Under the pieces are notes generated by a model. It worked only from the letters and a program-made list of their open reading frames with translations, made no database searches and was not told the origin of the DNA. Below, one piece after another: positions 21,255-28,507 of a stretch of 64,000 nt of DNA. Made by a program: the position numbers and the translations under genes. Position 1 is the first letter of the stretch; each line of letters starts with the position of its first letter. Source of the stretch: Streptomyces sp. JH14 (GTDB taxonomy: Bacteria; Actinomycetota; Actinomycetes; Streptomycetales; Streptomycetaceae); NCBI RefSeq assembly GCF_029428675.1, contig NZ_JAJNEL010000001.1, forward strand, positions 4,154,001-4,218,000, given 5' to 3'.

Positions 21255-24221
21255 CTACGCAGCCGTCACGGTGGCAACGGCAGACAGCAGGGTGCGCACA
21301 TCGGCCGCCTCGTGCGAACCCAGTTCCTCGTAGATGACCAGGGCCTCGCGCCAGCAGACCTGAGCGCGCCCGAACTGCCCGATCTCCCCAAGGGCGCGTC
21401 CGAGCACGGTGAGCACGTTGCCCCTCCGCCATTCGCCACCGATGCCTCGCAGCGCGGTCAGAGCCTGCTCGGCTTTGGTCGCGGCATCGGCCGAGCATCC
21501 GGCAGCGAGGTCGACCTCGGCGAGCCTGAAGAGAGTCATCCCTTCCCACAGGCGCTGGCGACTGTCCCGGAAGACGTCCAGTGCTTCCAGAAGTCTCTCC
21601 GTGGCAGCGGTGAACTGGCCACTCTGCGTGAGAGCCATGCCGAGCGCATAGCGACCGTTGGCACTTCGGAGGGCATGACCCAGGCTGTCGTATATGTCTA
21701 TGCCCTGTTGGGCCAGAGACACAGCACTGTTGGTGCGGCCTGTGGCCAGGTGAATGCGCGACAAGTTGCACAGCGCGCTCGCCTCGCCCGGCCGGTCCTG
21801 AATCCGACGGAAGCTGTCGATGGCCTGGGTCAGATATGTCTCGCCGTCGTCGTGCCGGCTCTGGTAGAGCGCCATGATGCCGCGAGCATTCGGGGCCCAG
21901 CAGCCGGGCAACGGATCGAGGTCGGCTTCGACGAGCCGCATGACGTCCTCTGCCTCCTGCTCGGCCTGGTCGAAGCGCCCCGACGTGTGGTGCACATCGG
22001 CCAGTGTGACCAGAGCGCGCACCTCGGTGCGTCGGTCGTCGCAGGTGCGGGCAGCGTTCCGTACGGCAAAAGCGGTGGTCTCGTACTGTTTCGAGTTGGC
22101 ACCGGACTCGCCCAGATCCAGCGCCGCCCAGAGAAGGTCCACGGCCCGGCGCAAGGTGCCGGGGCCGGTCGATTGGCGTACGTAGGCGAGAAGCGTGCCG
22201 GCTTCCGCGTAGAGCCAGTCCAGAGCCGCGTGCCGGTCCGCGAATGCGAGGCCCGGATAGCTCGTCGGTTCCAAGTGGTCCACCAATCGATCCCCCGGCC
22301 GCTCCAGCGCATACACCCCCGCTGCCGTGGCCAGGTAGAAGTCCAGCAGCCGCGACAGCGCGAACTCCCGCTCCTGGGGCGGTTGTTCGTCCCGCTCCGC
22401 ACATGCGCGCGCGTAGAGCCGGACCAGGTCGTGGTACCGGTACCTGCCCGGCGCCGCCGACTCCAGCAGTGACGTGTCGACCAGGGACTCCAGCACGTCC
22501 TCCGCCGCATGCACCTCCAGGTTCAGCAGCGCTGCTGCCGCCGCCAGGGAGATGTCCGGGCCGTCCGCCAGCCCCAGTAGGCGGAACGCGCGGGCCTGGG
22601 CCGGTTCCAGCTGGCCGTAGCCGAGTTCGAAGGTGGCCTTCACCGCCAGGTCGCCCGCCTGCAGCTCGTCCAGGCGGCGTCGTTCGTCGGCGAGTTTGGT
22701 GGCCAGGACCGAGACCGTCCACGTGCGGCGGGCGGCCAGGCGGGAGGCGGCGATGCGGATGGCCAGGGGGAGGAAACCGCACGCGGCGACCACGTCCAGG
22801 GCCGCCTTGCGCTCCGAGCGGACCCGTTCCTCACCGACGATCCGGATGAAGAGCTGGAGCGCCTCCTCGGGGGACATCACATCGAGGTCCACCAGGTGCG
22901 CGCCCGCGAGGTCGACCATGCGGACGCGGCTCGTGACCAGCGCCGCGCAGCCTTCGGTGCCGGGGAGCAACGGGCGGATCTGGGCGGCATCGTGGGCATT
23001 GTCCAGGAGGACCAGGATGCGGCGGCCGTCGAGCGTGGAACGGTACAGCGCCGCCCGTTCGTCCAGGGAGTCGGGGATCGCCGAGTCCGCGGTGCCGAGC
23101 GCCCGCAGGAACGCACCGAGCACCGTCTCCGGCTCCGCCGCCCGCGGGCCCGCGCCCTGCAGGTCGACGTAGAGCTGGCCGTCCGGGAAGTGCGGGCGCG
23201 CCTGGTGGGCGACGTGCACGGCCAGGGTCGTCTTGCCGACGCCGCCGATGCCGGCCAGCGCCGATACCGCCATGACCGAACCCTCGGCGGTCGCCAGCCG
23301 GTCGCCCAGTTCGCGTACGAAGGAGGCGCGGCCGGTGAAGTCCGGGACCGTGGCCGGGAGCTGGGCCGGGCGGACGGCGGCCGGTGCGGGCGCCGCCTCG
23401 GCGGCCGGGTTGGCCAGTTCCTCGTCGGCCTGCAGGATCCGCTGCTGGAGCTGCGAGAGCTCCGGGCGCGGGTCCACCCCGAGTTCGTCGGCGAGCAGCC
23501 GACGCGTGTCGGCGTACACGGCGAGTGCTTCCGCCTGACGGCCGCTGCGGTACAGGGCGATCATGAGGAGTTCGCGCAGGCGTTCCCGCAGGGGGTGCGC
23601 CGCGGTGAGTGCGGTGAGTTCGGAGACCGCCTCCGCGTGGCAGCCGAGCTCCAGGTCGAGGTCGAGCCGGGTCTCGGTGAGCTGGAGCCGCCACTCCTCC
23701 AGCCGGGTGCGCTGGTTCTCGGCGTACGGCCCGGGGACGGAGGCCAGCGGCTCGCCGTCCCACAGCGCCAGCGCCTCATTGATCAGGGCACGGGCCCGGG
23801 AACGGTCGCCGCCGGCCCGCGCCTTCTCCGCGTCCGCGGCCAGCTCCTGCGCCGCCGTGAGGTCGAGCGCGTCGGGCCGGGTCCGTATCGCGTACCCGCC
23901 GGCGTTGCTGATCAGTGTGTCCGGGTCGAGGATCTTGCGCAGCCGGGAAGCGTATGTCCGTACGGCGGCGAGCGCCTGGGACGGCGGCTCCTCGCCCCAG
24001 ATGGCGTCGATGAGTTCGGCGGCGGTGGCCGTGCGGCCGTCGCGCAGGAGCAGTGCGATCAGCAGCGCCCGCTGCTGCGGTGAGCCGGAGGGCAGTGGTT
24101 CGTCGCCGCGCCAGGCGCGTACCGGGCCGAGTACGGCGAAGCGGAGGCCGGTGTCGGCCGTCCGCTGCTGCGGAGCCCGCTGCTCCGGAACACGCGCGCG
24201 TGGCCCGTTGTCACGGTCCAT
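21255..24221 (-). CDS. afsR: AfsR: SARP DNA-binding / NB-ARC ATPase / TPR activator
   Basis: The protein has 988 residues (AfsR is about 993). Start MDRDNGPRARVPEQ is supported by AGGGGG; the open frame extends further upstream without one. A winged-helix effector domain (LRFAVLGPVRAWRGDEPLPSGSPQQRALL, residues ~27-105) is followed by BTAD (to ~265), then NB-ARC with P-loop GIGGVGKTT near 325 and LVLLDNAHD, then about eight TPR-like repeats in the C-terminal 300 residues. AfsR integrates phosphorylation by AfsK and ATPase activity to activate afsS. Its target repeat and afsS follow directly. The gene lies 6 kb from afsK, separated by the CoA genes. Confidence 0.93.
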   Translation of the reverse strand: MDRDNGPRARVPEQRAPQQRTADTGLRFAVLGPVRAWRGDEPLPSGSPQQRALLIALLLRDGRTATAAELIDAIWGEEPPSQALAAVRTYASRLRKILDPDTLISNAGGYAIRTRPDALDLTAAQELAADAEKARAGGDRSRARALINEALALWDGEPLASVPGPYAENQRTRLEEWRLQLTETRLDLDLELGCHAEAVSELTALTAAHPLRERLRELLMIALYRSGRQAEALAVYADTRRLLADELGVDPRPELSQLQQRILQADEELANPAAEAAPAPAAVRPAQLPATVPDFTGRASFVRELGDRLATAEGSVMAVSALAGIGGVGKTTLAVHVAHQARPHFPDGQLYVDLQGAGPRAAEPETVLGAFLRALGTADSAIPDSLDERAALYRSTLDGRRILVLLDNAHDAAQIRPLLPGTEGCAALVTSRVRMVDLAGAHLVDLDVMSPEEALQLFIRIVGEERVRSERKAALDVVAACGFLPLAIRIAASRLAARRTWTVSVLATKLADERRRLDELQAGDLAVKATFELGYGQLEPAQARAFRLLGLADGPDISLAAAAALLNLEVHAAEDVLESLVDTSLLESAAPGRYRYHDLVRLYARACAERDEQPPQEREFALSRLLDFYLATAAGVYALERPGDRLVDHLEPTSYPGLAFADRHAALDWLYAEAGTLLAYVRQSTGPGTLRRAVDLLWAALDLGESGANSKQYETTAFAVRNAARTCDDRRTEVRALVTLADVHHTSGRFDQAEQEAEDVMRLVEADLDPLPGCWAPNARGIMALYQSRHDDGETYLTQAIDSFRRIQDRPGEASALCNLSRIHLATGRTNSAVSLAQQGIDIYDSLGHALRSANGRYALGMALTQSGQFTAATERLLEALDVFRDSRQRLWEGMTLFRLAEVDLAAGCSADAATKAEQALTALRGIGGEWRRGNVLTVLGRALGEIGQFGRAQVCWREALVIYEELGSHEAADVRTLLSAVATVTAA

Positions 24222-24446
24222 TGATGCCCCCTGTCCTGCCCGCCCCGCCAGTCCTGCCCGTACCGCTGTTGCTTCCGCCCGGAAGGCCCACTGGTGCACC
24301 CATGTGGGCCGAGTCGATCCGGATTGCGCCCTACCGCTGGTATCGCGCTCAACAGTCTGCCTTGTCATGGGCGGACACGTCAGCAATGGGTGACTCTCTG
24401 CACAAGCCCTCGACAACGATTCGGGACCGGGGTCCGGTCACGATAG

Positions 24447-24475
24447 CTGACGGTTCGTCAGATTAGCGCTACCGT
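24447..24475 (+). promoter_or_regulatory. TetR-type operator copy 7, perfect, within the amidohydrolase promoter
   Basis: CTGACGGTTCGTCAG (24447-24461) is a perfect 6-3-6 palindrome. Its left arm CTGACG also serves as a -35 box, 17 bp from the -10 box TACCGT (24470-24475). This predicts a transcript start at about 24482, essentially at the ATG. Confidence 0.7.
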
Positions 24476-24482
24476 GGTGCAT

Positions 24483-25709
24483 ATGGAGACCTTCCCGAAG
24501 ATCATCTCGGTGGACGACCACACGGTGGAGCCCGCTCATGTCTGGCGGGACCGGCTCCCGTCGAAGTACCTCGACCGCGGCCCGCGCATCGTCCGGGCCC
24601 CGCTGAAGGAAATGACCTTCATGGGCGGCAGGTTCGCACCGGTCATGGGTGCGCGGGGCGATGACGGCCCGATCGGTGACTGGTGGGTGTATGAGGACCT
24701 GCACCGGCCGCTGACCCGGCTCGACACCTCCGTCGGCTACGACAGGGACGAGATCAAGCTGGAGATCATCACGTACGAGCAGATGCGCCCGGGCTCGTAC
24801 GCGGTGCCGGACCGGCTCGCCGACATGGACATCAACCATGTGCAGTCCGCGCTCTGCTTCCCGACCTTCCCGCGGTTCTGCGGTCAGACGTTCACCGAGG
24901 CGAAGGACCGCGAACTCGGACTGCTCGGCGTGCGGGCGTACAACGACTGGATGGTGGAGGAGTGGTGCGGCCCCGAGGCGCAGGGCCGGCTGATCCCGCT
25001 CACCCTCGTCCCGCTCTGGGATGCGCAGCTCGCCGCCGACGAGGTCCGACGGAACGCCGCGCGCGGGGTGCGGGCCGTCGCGTTCTCGGAGATACCTCCG
25101 CATCTCGGCCTGCCGTCCATTCACACGGACGAGTGGGATCCGTTCCTGCGGGCCTGCGACGAGACGGGCACCGTGATCGCGATGCACATCGGTTCGTCGT
25201 CGAAGATGCCGTCCACCTCGGCCGACGCGCCGCCCGCGGTCGGCTCGACGATCACCTTCGCCAACTGCTGCTTCTCGATGGTCGACTGGCTGATGAGCGG
25301 CAAGTTCGAACGCTTCCCGAACCTGCGGATCATGTACGCGGAAGGCCAGATCGGCTGGATCCCGTACATCCTGGAACGCGCCGACGTGGTCTGGGAGGAG
25401 AACCGGGCCTGGGGCGGAGTCGCCGACAAGGTGCACCGGCCGCCGTCGGAGCTGTTCGGCGAGCATGTGTACGGGTGCTTCTTCGACGACGCCTTCGGGC
25501 TGAAGAACCTGGATGCGATCGGCGCGGGGAACGTGCTGTACGAAACGGACTATCCGCACTCGGACTCGACCTGGCCCAAGTCCCGCGAGGTCGGCGAGGC
25601 GCAGATGGGACACCTGGACGCGGACGTCGTGGACCGGATCGTACGCCGCAACGCGATCGACCTGCTGGGGCTGACGGACGAGGGGCTGTGGGCGGGGCCG
25701 GGGGCGTGA
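24483..25709 (+). CDS. Amidohydrolase-family (PF04909) metal-dependent hydrolase/decarboxylase
   Basis: The protein has 408 residues. It begins METFPKIISVDDHTVEPAHVWRDRLP. The early DDH, the mid-barrel MHIG (~residue 238) and the late TDYPHSDSTW provide the metal-binding residues of the ACMSD-like TIM barrel. Such enzymes hydrolyse C-O/C-N bonds or decarboxylate. Homologues are common in sterol and aromatic catabolic clusters. There is no ribosome binding site and the -10 box is seven bases before the ATG, so a leaderless mRNA is likely; in-frame GTGs at 24474 and 24477 would fall within or at the -10. Its operator places it in the TetR regulon. Confidence 0.9.
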   Translation: METFPKIISVDDHTVEPAHVWRDRLPSKYLDRGPRIVRAPLKEMTFMGGRFAPVMGARGDDGPIGDWWVYEDLHRPLTRLDTSVGYDRDEIKLEIITYEQMRPGSYAVPDRLADMDINHVQSALCFPTFPRFCGQTFTEAKDRELGLLGVRAYNDWMVEEWCGPEAQGRLIPLTLVPLWDAQLAADEVRRNAARGVRAVAFSEIPPHLGLPSIHTDEWDPFLRACDETGTVIAMHIGSSSKMPSTSADAPPAVGSTITFANCCFSMVDWLMSGKFERFPNLRIMYAEGQIGWIPYILERADVVWEENRAWGGVADKVHRPPSELFGEHVYGCFFDDAFGLKNLDAIGAGNVLYETDYPHSDSTWPKSREVGEAQMGHLDADVVDRIVRRNAIDLLGLTDEGLWAGPGA

Positions 25710-25729
25710 GCGCGTAGGGCGGTGCGGCA

Positions 25730-25757
25730 CGGGGCCCACCGTCTCCGGCGGGCCCCG
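25730..25757. terminator. Bidirectional hairpin
   Basis: CGGGGCCC (25730-25737) pairs with GGGCCCCG (25750-25757) around a 12-base loop. It separates the convergent amidohydrolase and MerR genes. Confidence 0.7.
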
Positions 25758-25767
25758 CGGGCCGTGG

Positions 25768-26595
25768 TCAGGCCCTCACGACCGGCTCCTGGAGCTCCGT
25801 CACCCACTCGTCCTTGTCCTCGGGGCACTCCAGATTGACCTCCCGCGTGTAGCCGAGCGAGCGGTATCCATGGGTGTCCAGCCAGCGGGCCAGCGTCTGC
25901 TCGGTGGTCAGCACCCCGTCCATCGAACCGCGGTGGACGATGGTCGCCGCCTCGAACGCGGGCAGTTCCACCACCGTGACGCCGGTGTCGCCCACCGGGC
26001 CGGCCGGCGCCGTGACCGTCACCCCGGCGTGCACGACGATCGTGCCGTCGCCGTCCGGTGCGTCCTCGTACCGTGCGATGCCGGGACCGGTGGGCCTGAT
26101 CCCGGCCGCTTCCAGCAGCGGGAACAGCCGGTCGTACAGGGGGTTGATCACCGGAGTGATGTCCTGCGGCTGGTAGCCCGCCGCCGTTCCCGTCAGCTCC
26201 GCCACGCGTACGGCAGGAACGGTCTTGATCACAACCTCGTCCGTGGGCATGTGCCCCTCGCTCTCGATCGACCGGAGCCTCGCCTCGACCTGGGCCAGCC
26301 GCGCCGCCGCTGCCGCCATGGCCGCCTCCAGCTCCACCTGCCGCAGCCGCAGCATCCCGCGCAGTTCCTCCGGGCCGACCTGTTCGTCGAGGACGGCCTG
26401 TACCTGCTGGAGCGTGAAGCCGAGATCCTTCAGCGCGATGATGCGGTTGAGGCGGGCGAGCTGGGCGGCACCGTAGAAGCGGTAGCCGGTGGCAGGGTCG
26501 GTACGGTCCGGCGGCAGCAGCCCGATCGCGTCGTAGTGACGCAGCATGCGGGCCGACACCCGTCCGTACCTGGCGAAGTCTCCGATGGTGAACAT
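25768..26595 (-). CDS. MerR-family regulator with GyrI-like effector domain
   Basis: The protein has 275 residues with start MFTIGDFARYGRVSARMLRHYDAIGLL preceded by GGGAG. The winged helix-turn-helix spans residues 1-70, followed by a coiled-coil dimerisation helix (~75-118, LRLRQVELEAAMAAAAARLAQVEARL) and a C-terminal GyrI-like ligand domain (~125-275, YEDAPDGDGTIVVHAGVTV). Regulators of this type (BmrR/TipA-like) respond to small hydrophobic or cationic compounds by unwinding over-long promoter spacers. The targets are not visible here except possibly its own promoter. Confidence 0.9.
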   Translation of the reverse strand: MFTIGDFARYGRVSARMLRHYDAIGLLPPDRTDPATGYRFYGAAQLARLNRIIALKDLGFTLQQVQAVLDEQVGPEELRGMLRLRQVELEAAMAAAAARLAQVEARLRSIESEGHMPTDEVVIKTVPAVRVAELTGTAAGYQPQDITPVINPLYDRLFPLLEAAGIRPTGPGIARYEDAPDGDGTIVVHAGVTVTAPAGPVGDTGVTVVELPAFEAATIVHRGSMDGVLTTEQTLARWLDTHGYRSLGYTREVNLECPEDKDEWVTELQEPVVRA

Positions 26596-26605
26596 GACGT
26601 CTCCC

Positions 26606-26636
26606 AGTGCACGGCCTGACACGGTGTGAAGGTCAA
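26606..26636 (-). promoter_or_regulatory. Possible MerR-type promoter with 19-bp spacer
   Basis: On the minus strand TTGACC (26631-26636) and TGCACT (26606-26611) are 19 bp apart. The spacer contains an imperfect dyad (CCT-ACAC-C-GTGT-AGG), the classic MerR operator layout. The -10 is weak and lies very close to the ATG, so this is tentative. Confidence 0.35.
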
Positions 26637-26685
26637 GCGGATGCAGCGGTGGCCGGACGGAGCGGGGACAGGGGCGGGAAAGGGC

Positions 26686-26727
26686 AGGAGCCCCGTTCCC
26701 CCGCCGAAGCGGAGGAGCGGGGCTCCT
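26686..26727 (-). terminator. Terminator of the cold-shock gene
   Basis: AGGAGCCCCG (26686-26695) pairs perfectly with CGGGGCTCCT (26718-26727). A smaller CCGC/GCGG stem lies inside the loop. It is 42 nt past the csp stop codon. Confidence 0.65.
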
Positions 26728-26768
26728 TGGGTACTGCAATACCGGCCGCGATCGGCCGACCCGGGCAA

Positions 26769-26972
26769 CTAGGCCGGGGTGACGTTCTCAGCCTGCGGGC
26801 CCTTCGGCCCCTGAGTGACGTCGAAGTTCACGACCTGGTTCTCCTCGAGGGAGCGGAACCCGGACGCGTTGATCGCGGAGTAGTGAACGAAGACATCCGG
26901 GCCGCCGCCGTCCTGGGCGATGAAGCCGAAGCCCTTTTCAGCGTTGAACCACTTGACGGTTCCGGTAGCCAT
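26769..26972 (-). CDS. CspA-family cold-shock protein
   Basis: The protein has 67 residues: MATGTVKWFNAEKGFGFIAQDGGGPDVFVHYSAI, with both RNA-binding motifs KGFGFI and VFVHYSAI intact. AAGGAGG lies seven bases upstream. It is a single-domain beta-barrel that binds single-stranded RNA or DNA and melts RNA structure. The 5' leader (to about 27098) carries a terminator-like hairpin. Confidence 0.95.
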   Translation of the reverse strand: MATGTVKWFNAEKGFGFIAQDGGGPDVFVHYSAINASGFRSLEENQVVNFDVTQGPKGPQAENVTPA

Positions 26973-27026
26973 AAGCCCTCCTTGGGCCAAAGGGTTGCCC
27001 TGCTCCAGAACCTGCAAAGAAGTCTG

Positions 27027-27065
27027 AAAACTACAAAAGCCTGCGGGTTACATGCTCCGCAGGCT
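27027..27065 (-). promoter_or_regulatory. Attenuator-like hairpin plus U-tract in the csp leader
   Basis: AGCCTGCGG pairs with CCGCAGGCT (27038-27046 with 27057-27065) around a 10-base loop. On the minus strand it is followed immediately by TTTTGTAGTTTT. This is an intrinsic terminator about 65 nt upstream of the csp start codon, inside the leader. Confidence 0.65.
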
Positions 27066-27103
27066 CTGTACTGCAAGGGAAACCAAACTGCAACTTGGCG
27101 TTG

Positions 27104-27109
27104 AGCCTA
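27104..27109 (-). promoter_or_regulatory. -10 box (TAGGCT) of the csp promoter
   Basis: A perfect TANNNT hexamer on the minus strand about 135 bases before the csp ATG. The -35 region is weak. Confidence 0.35.
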
Positions 27110-27300
27110 GCACGCAGCATGTGTGGAGGGGTAGAGGGAAAGATCACTTCACTCGGATGTTTGATTGCCGTGCCGAGGAGCTGACGAACACGGCGGTCCG
27201 GGGGTCGCCCGGGAGCCGTCCGAGGACGCTCCGGACTCCCCCGGACGAGGGGATCGGGCGAGCCCCGAGCCCCGGTGGCGCCGCGTTCCCCGCACGGGTC

Positions 27301-27306
27301 TAGCCT
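27301..27306 (+). promoter_or_regulatory. -10 box (TAGCCT) for a leaderless mqnA transcript
   Basis: The hexamer ends six bases before the GTG start codon, so transcription should begin on the start codon itself. No Shine-Dalgarno sequence fits before the GTG. Confidence 0.45.
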
Positions 27307-27312
27307 CGCGAT

Positions 27313-28191
27313 GTGGACAATTCAACCGTCTCTCCCGCAGCAGGCGACGACCGTCGCAGCCGGCCGCGCGTCGGCCACATCCAGTTCCTGAACTGCCTCC
27401 CCCTCTACTGGGGCCTGGCACGGACCGGGACCCTGCTCGACCTGGAGCTGTCGAAGGACACCCCGGAGAAGCTCAGCGAGCAGCTGGTACGCGGTGATCT
27501 CGACATCGGCCCCATCACGCTGGTCGAGTACCTGCGCAACGCCGATCAGCTCGTGGCCTTCCCCGACATCGCGGTCGGCTGCGACGGGCCCGTCATGTCA
27601 TGTGTGATCGTCTCGCAGCGGCCGCTGGAGGAGCTCGACGGGGCCCGGGTGGCGCTCGGCTCCACCTCGCGGACCTCCGTACGCCTCGCTCAGCTGCTGC
27701 TCGCCGAGCGGTACGAGGTGTCGCCGGACTACTTCACCTGCCCGCCCGACCTCGGCCTGATGATGCAGGAGGCGGACGCCGCCGTGCTCATCGGCGACGC
27801 CGCGCTGCGCGCCTCCCTGCACGACGCGCCGAGGCTCGGCCTGCAGGTCCATGACCTCGGGCAGATGTGGAAGGAGTGGACGGGGCTGCCGTTCGTCTTC
27901 GCCGTCTGGGCCGCCCGCAAGGACTACCTGGCGGCCCACCCGGCCATGGTGAACGAGGTGCACCGGGCGTTCCTCGCCTCGCGCGACCTCTCCCTGGAGG
28001 AGGTCACCAAGGTCGCGGAGACCGCCGCGCGCTGGGAGGTCTTCGACGCGCAGCTGCTGGAGCGGTACTTCACGACGCTGGACTTCCGCTTCGGTACGGC
28101 CCAGCTGGAGGGCGTGAAGGAGTTCGCGCGCCGGACCGGACCGACGACCGGCTTCCCGGCGGATGTGGACGTCGAGCTGCTCGACCACTGA
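27313..28191 (+). CDS. mqnA: Chorismate dehydratase MqnA (futalosine menaquinone pathway)
   Basis: The protein has 292 residues in the periplasmic-binding-protein-like fold of MqnA. Substrate-pocket segments are present: RVGHIQFLNCLPLYWGL, GDLDIGPITLVEYLRN, VALGSTSRTSVRLAQLLL and MWKEWTGLPFVFAVW. It converts chorismate to 3-enolpyruvoyl-benzoate, the first step of the futalosine route. The extra N-terminal ~20 residues after the GTG are disordered. mqnC lies 2.2 kb downstream on the same strand, with a kinase gene between them. Confidence 0.93.
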   Translation: MDNSTVSPAAGDDRRSRPRVGHIQFLNCLPLYWGLARTGTLLDLELSKDTPEKLSEQLVRGDLDIGPITLVEYLRNADQLVAFPDIAVGCDGPVMSCVIVSQRPLEELDGARVALGSTSRTSVRLAQLLLAERYEVSPDYFTCPPDLGLMMQEADAAVLIGDAALRASLHDAPRLGLQVHDLGQMWKEWTGLPFVFAVWAARKDYLAAHPAMVNEVHRAFLASRDLSLEEVTKVAETAARWEVFDAQLLERYFTTLDFRFGTAQLEGVKEFARRTGPTTGFPADVDVELLDH

Positions 28192-28507
28192 TCCGCCGGT
28201 CGCCCGGCGCTATTCGTTGTCCGGTATTTATTTCCCGGTTCCGCGGATTCCCTTCCGGCGAATGCCGCGAATGCCGCGGCCGGCCACCCCGTACGCCGTA
28301 TCCCCGAATAGGTGACGGTGTCCGGGGTGTGTCCGGGGCGAACCCGGGAATCGTTCGAGTGAACGATGTATTCGCGCCTTTCACGGTGTCGAAAACCGCT
28401 GTTCGTTCCCATAGGGGCGAAATCGGCGGATGGTTTCTCTGTGATCGCATGACCCTCGCCCCCTAGGCTTCGGTCGGAGGTCCGGCCGGTCCACAGGGGG
28501 AGTCCGT
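28192..28507. other. 316-nt intergenic region before the second kinase, with one dyad
   Basis: This region is less GC-rich than its neighbours. At 28350-28367 ATCGTTC-GAGT-GAACGAT forms a perfect 7-bp-arm inverted repeat, about 140 bases before the kinase start. It is a possible operator. I see no gene. Confidence 0.5.
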
